Shown here: positions 60,776-64,000 of the stretch, piece by piece | Layout: each line of letters begins with the position of its first letter | Numbering within the stretch: position 1 is the stretch's first letter | Assembly: GCF_017352135.1 (NCBI RefSeq) | Contig: NZ_CP071454.1 | Coordinates: forward strand, 1,583,501-1,647,500 | Reading direction: 5' to 3' | DNA from: Rhizobium lentis | GTDB lineage: Bacteria; Pseudomonadota; Alphaproteobacteria; Rhizobiales; Rhizobiaceae | Length of the DNA stretch: 64,000 nucleotides | Translations under genes and position numbers: made by a program | The notes under the pieces: model-generated | Told to the model about the DNA's origin: nothing | Database searches by the model: none | What the model saw: only the letters and a program-made list of their open reading frames with translations

Positions 60776-62317
60776 ATGGCCGTCAGCCCGACAACCATGG
60801 CCGCCGTGCGTGCAAGCGGCGCAGTTCCGAATGCGGAGTTTCTGTTGAGCGCCGAGGGCGTGCGCAAGGAATTTCCCGGTGTCGTCGCACTCGACGACGT
60901 GCAGTTCCGGCTGAAGCGCGCCTCCGTGCATGCGCTGATGGGCGAAAACGGCGCCGGCAAATCGACACTGATGAAGATCCTCGCCGGCATCTACACGCCC
61001 GATAAAGGCGATATTCGCCTGAAGGGGGTCGAGATCCGGTTGAAATCGCCGCTCGACGCACTGGAGAACGGCATCGCCATGATCCATCAGGAACTCAACC
61101 TGATGCCGTTCATGACCGTTGCTGAAAATATCTGGATCCGCCGCGAACCGAAAAACCGTTTCGGTTTCATTGATCACGGCGTAATGCGTCGCATGACCGA
61201 GGAGCTGTTTGCCCGGCTTAATATTGACATCGATCCCGATGTCGAGGTGCGGCACTTGTCGGTCGCCAACCGGCAGATGGTCGAGATCGCCAAGGCGGTT
61301 TCCTATAATTCCGATGTTCTCATCATGGACGAGCCGACTTCGGCGCTGACAGAGCGCGAGGTCGAGCATCTTTTCCTAATCATCCGCGACCTCCGGGCTC
61401 AGGGCATCGGCATCGTCTACATCACCCATAAGATGAACGAGCTGTTCGAGATCGCCGATGAGTTCTCGGTCTTTCGTGATGGCCGATATATTGGCACGCA
61501 CGCCTCAACCGAGGTCACCCGCGACGACATCATTCGCATGATGGTTGGGCGCGAGATCACCCAGATGTTTCCGAAAGAAGATGTGCCGATCGGCGACGTC
61601 GTGCTCTCCGTCAAGGATCTCTGCCTCAATGGTGTCTTCCGCAACGTTTCCTTCGAGGTCAGGGCCGGCGAGATCCTGGGTGTGGCCGGCCTCGTCGGCT
61701 CCGGACGGTCGAATGTCGCCGAAACGCTGTTCGGCGTGACGCCGGCCAGCTCCGGCACGATCGAACTGTTCGGCAAGCCGGTGACGATTTCCTCGCCGAC
61801 CGAGGCCATCCGTCACCAGATGGCATTCCTCACCGAGGACCGCAAAGACACCGGCTGCCTGTTGATTCTGGATATTCTCGAGAACATGCAGATCGCCGTC
61901 CTGCAGGACAAATATGTCAAGGGCGGTTTCGTGCAGCAGGGAGCGCTCGAGGCGACTTGCGAAGACATGGCAAAAAGGCTGCGCGTAAAAACCCCCAATC
62001 TTTACGAGCGGGTGGAAAACCTTTCGGGTGGCAATCAGCAAAAGGTGCTGATCGGACGCTGGCTGCTCACCCATCCGAAGATCCTGATCCTCGACGAACC
62101 TACGCGCGGCATCGATGTCGGCGCCAAGGCGGAAATTCATCGGCTGGTCACGGAAATGGCGCGAAACGGCGTGGCAGTTATCATGATCTCATCCGAAATG
62201 CCCGAGGTTCTCGGCATGAGCGACCGCATCATGGTCATGCATGAGGGCCTGGTGACCGGTTTCCTCAATCGCGATGAAGCAACGCAGATCAAGGTGATGG
62301 AGTTGGCTGCGCAGTGA
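60776..62317 (+). CDS. Sugar ABC transporter ATP-binding protein (RbsA/MglA type)
   Basis: 513 residues with two ATPase halves. First: Walker A 'GENGAGKST', Q-loop '[21 protein letters not shown]', Walker B '[12 protein letters not shown]'. Second: degenerate Walker A 'GLVGSGRSN', signature '[16 protein letters not shown]' and Walker B '[12 protein letters not shown]'. This asymmetry is normal for the family. A longer frame of 21 codons upstream is rejected because GGAGGAG lies directly before the ATG at 60776. Confidence 0.94.
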   Translation: MAVSPTTMAAVRASGAVPNAEFLLSAEGVRKEFPGVVALDDVQFRLKRASVHALMGENGAGKSTLMKILAGIYTPDKGDIRLKGVEIRLKSPLDALENGIAMIHQELNLMPFMTVAENIWIRREPKNRFGFIDHGVMRRMTEELFARLNIDIDPDVEVRHLSVANRQMVEIAKAVSYNSDVLIMDEPTSALTEREVEHLFLIIRDLRAQGIGIVYITHKMNELFEIADEFSVFRDGRYIGTHASTEVTRDDIIRMMVGREITQMFPKEDVPIGDVVLSVKDLCLNGVFRNVSFEVRAGEILGVAGLVGSGRSNVAETLFGVTPASSGTIELFGKPVTISSPTEAIRHQMAFLTEDRKDTGCLLILDILENMQIAVLQDKYVKGGFVQQGALEATCEDMAKRLRVKTPNLYERVENLSGGNQQKVLIGRWLLTHPKILILDEPTRGIDVGAKAEIHRLVTEMARNGVAVIMISSEMPEVLGMSDRIMVMHEGLVTGFLNRDEATQIKVMELAAQ

Positions 62318-62351
62318 GGCGCAGCTTGCGATCGCCGAAGGGAGGTTTGAT

Positions 62352-63377
62352 ATGAGTACCAAGGCAGCAGAGGGCGCGGCTCCGCTCGCAACTCGGCAAA
62401 AGCGGCGGCGCTTACCGACTGAGCTCAGCATTTTCCTCGTGCTCGTCGGCATTGCGCTGATCTACGAAGTGCTTGGCTGGCTTCTCATCGGTCAGAGCTT
62501 TCTTCTGAATTCGCAGCGCCTGACAATCATGATCCTGCAGGTCTCCGTCATCGGCATTATTGCGGTCGGCGTCACGCAGGTCATTATAACCGGCGGCATC
62601 GATCTTTCGTCGGGCTCGGTCGTCGGCATGACGGCGATGATCGCCACAAGTTTCGCCCAGTCCTCCACCTGGGGGCGGGCCGTCTTTCCGTCGCTGACCG
62701 ACCTGCCGGCTGTCGTGCCCATCATGATCGGCCTGTTGATCGGGGCGGCCGCCGGCCTGGCAAACGGCGCGCTCATCGCCTACACGAAAATCCCGCCGTT
62801 TATTGCAACACTCGGCATGTTCGTCTCCGCCAGAGGTGTTGCCAAGTGGTATACGAAAGGCCAGCCGGTTTCCGGGATCACCGAACAGTTTCATTTCATT
62901 GGAACGAAGGCTTGGCCGGTTGTCGTCTTCCTCGTCGTCGCGCTGATCTTCCATATCGCGTTGCGCTACACCCGCTATGGAAAGTTCACCTACGCCATCG
63001 GCGCCAACCCGCAGGCGGCGCGTGTTTCCGGCATCAATATCGAGGCGCATCTCGTCAAGGTCTATGTCATCGCCGGATTGCTTGCGGGCCTCGCCGGCAT
63101 CGTCACGGCGGCACGCGCCGAAACCGCACAGGCAAGCATGGGCGTCGGATATGAGCTGGACGCGATCGCCGCGACCGTCATCGGCGGCACCTCCCTCACC
63201 GGCGGCGTCGGCCGCATCACCGGCACCGTCATCGGCACCATCATCCTCGGCGTCATGACCTCCGGCTTCACCTTCCTCAGGATCGACGCCTATTACCAGG
63301 AGATCGTCAAAGGCTTCATCATCGTCGCGGCTGTCGTCATCGACGTCTACAGACAGAAGAAGCGCCGAAAACACTGA
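62352..63377 (+). CDS. Sugar ABC transporter permease (RbsC type)
   Basis: 341-residue permease with about ten transmembrane segments. Family marks: 'GVTQVIITGGIDLSSGSVVGMTAMI', 'GLANGALIAYTKIPPFIATLGMFVSARGVAKW', 'GANPQAARVSGINI' (EAA-like loop) and 'GYELDAIAATVIGGTSLTGGVGRITGTVIGTIILGVM'. Short basic N-terminus (QKRRRLPTE). It follows the ATPase after 34 bases, with GGGAGG upstream, and ends in a terminator. Confidence 0.93.
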   Translation: MSTKAAEGAAPLATRQKRRRLPTELSIFLVLVGIALIYEVLGWLLIGQSFLLNSQRLTIMILQVSVIGIIAVGVTQVIITGGIDLSSGSVVGMTAMIATSFAQSSTWGRAVFPSLTDLPAVVPIMIGLLIGAAAGLANGALIAYTKIPPFIATLGMFVSARGVAKWYTKGQPVSGITEQFHFIGTKAWPVVVFLVVALIFHIALRYTRYGKFTYAIGANPQAARVSGINIEAHLVKVYVIAGLLAGLAGIVTAARAETAQASMGVGYELDAIAATVIGGTSLTGGVGRITGTVIGTIILGVMTSGFTFLRIDAYYQEIVKGFIIVAAVVIDVYRQKKRRKH

Positions 63378-63404
63378 GTTCCGGCGCACGATGCGAAATC
63401 TTGG

Positions 63405-63426
63405 CGGGGGCTTCGGCCCCCGTTTC
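63405..63426 (+). terminator. Intrinsic terminator of the sugar ABC operon
   Basis: 7-bp stem CGGGGGC / GCCCCCG with a TTCG tetraloop, followed by TTTC. It lies 28 bases after the permease stop. Confidence 0.75.
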
Positions 63427-63570
63427 GATTCCAGCGACGCTCCTGGTGCCGATGACGAATTTCTGAAAAAAGAGGTGGCGAATTCCGTCAGCTTTTCTAT
63501 TCTGCCGCTTCATTCGCCCTCTACGGCGCCGCACATCTGATAAGATGCGCAAGGAGCCATAGCACTTCGC

Positions 63571-63617
63571 ATGCTGGATAATTTATCCTTAGATCGATTC
63601 CGATTTAAGGACTTATC
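63571..63617. repeat. RIME-type palindrome upstream of the dipeptidase gene
   Basis: Nested dyad: outer arms CTGGATAA and TTATCCAG, inner arms TCCTTA and TAAGGA, around a 14-base loop. I recognise it as the second half of the frequent Rhizobium repeat whose first half resembles 33941-33984. It lies about 25 bases before the dipeptidase start codon, so it forms part of that gene's 5' leader or promoter. Confidence 0.7.
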
Positions 63618-63641
63618 CAGTAGGGCAGCGCAGGAAGACAG

Positions 63642-64000
63642 ATGCAATTCGTATTTGATGGTCATAACGACGTTCTCCTTCGACTTTGGACACATGCAAA
63701 AGACGGCAACGATCCGATCGCGGAATTCGCCGACGGCACGACGGTCGGCCACATCGATGCGCGCCGGGCAAAAGAGGGCGGTCTTTCGGGCGGCCTCTGC
63801 GCCATCTACATTCCCTCGGGTGATCTCGTCTTCGCCGATCCGGATGCCGACGGCCGCTATATCACCCCGATGGCGGCCCCGCTTGATCCGCTGCCGTCTC
63901 TTGCCATCGCGACTGAAATGGCGGCGATCGCGCTGCGGCTCGACCAGGCCGGCGCCTGGCGGCTCTGTCGGACGGTAAGGGACATCCGCGGCGCCATGGC
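63642..64000 (+). CDS. Membrane dipeptidase (peptidase M19), N-terminal part
   Basis: Zinc-dependent dipeptidase of the renal-dipeptidase family; 119 residues are visible and the gene runs off the right edge. The N-terminal 'VFDGHNDVLLRLW' holds zinc ligands His8 and Asp10; 'GHIDARRAKEGGLSGGLCAIYIPSG' continues the family pattern. In rhizobia such genes often stand beside transporter genes. The start MQFVFDGH at 63642 has AGGA 8 to 11 bases upstream. Confidence 0.85.
   Translation, partial: MQFVFDGHNDVLLRLWTHAKDGNDPIAEFADGTTVGHIDARRAKEGGLSGGLCAIYIPSGDLVFADPDADGRYITPMAAPLDPLPSLAIATEMAAIALRLDQAGAWRLCRTVRDIRGAM

Overview
The window is a stretch of alphaproteobacterial chromosome, almost certainly from Rhizobium in the R. 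etli / R. leguminosarum group. The evidence is high GC with GC-rich third codon positions, the gene families and their order (cyclic-nucleotide-binding protein / xthA / lolA / ftsK / glnK-amtB / tesB, rpsP-rimM-trmD-rplS behind ffh, a ccmABCDG operon, DUF2585 and DUF1223 proteins), an inositol/rhizopine-type ABC importer, and several copies of the Rhizobium-type intergenic mosaic palindromes. About 60 protein genes, one tRNA and many regulatory structures can be supported. No complete insertion sequence, prophage or CRISPR array was seen.

Layout. 1-10 kb: start of rlmN, an IalB-like secreted protein, an ECF sigma factor, small enzymes, a GDSL esterase divergent from a LolD/YbbP-like ABC pair, a Bax-inhibitor-1 membrane protein behind a ybhL-type leader, and an acetyltransferase. 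10-17.2 kb: DUF1223, acnA and ccmABCDG. 17.3-24.2 kb: a tightly overlapping minus-strand cluster (metQ-metN-metI-like importer, two SfnB-like flavin dehydrogenases, an NtaA/DszA-type flavin monooxygenase) that looks like an accessory organosulfur module, bordered by an IS630 transposase remnant. 24.4-29.5 kb: dapF-mtaB-ftsY-yciB-DUF2585 on the minus strand. 30-38 kb: ffh, chorismate mutase, rpsP, rimM, trmD, rplS, an amino-acid ABC pair and leuC on the plus strand. 38-54 kb: small enzymes, an orphan response regulator, xthA, lolA, ftsK, amtB, glnK, tesB, a UbiH-like hydroxylase, a LON-domain protein, a thioredoxin/TPR protein and a prolyl-tRNA editing protein. 54.5-64 kb: tRNA-Gly(GCC), DUF2934, ThuA-like protein, galE overlapping a sulfatase, DUF1993, an inositol/rhizopine-type sugar ABC operon and the start of a membrane dipeptidase.

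Most of the window is housekeeping: co-translational targeting (ffh, ftsY), ribosome and tRNA maturation (rpsP, rimM, trmD, rplS, mtaB, rlmN), cytochrome c biogenesis, TCA cycle, leucine and lysine precursors, chromosome segregation (ftsK) and nitrogen control (glnK-amtB, with a sigma-54 promoter and a possible NtrC site). The most unusual items are: two inverted copies of a roughly 47-bp palindromic repeat inserted in frame in the ftsY coding sequence; the sulfur module with its two dyad-symmetry elements; an independent promoter-RNA-terminator unit ahead of ffh; a leader with a possibly leaderless mini-ORF and a terminator-like hairpin ahead of leuC; and a long-range inverted repeat in the leader of rplS.
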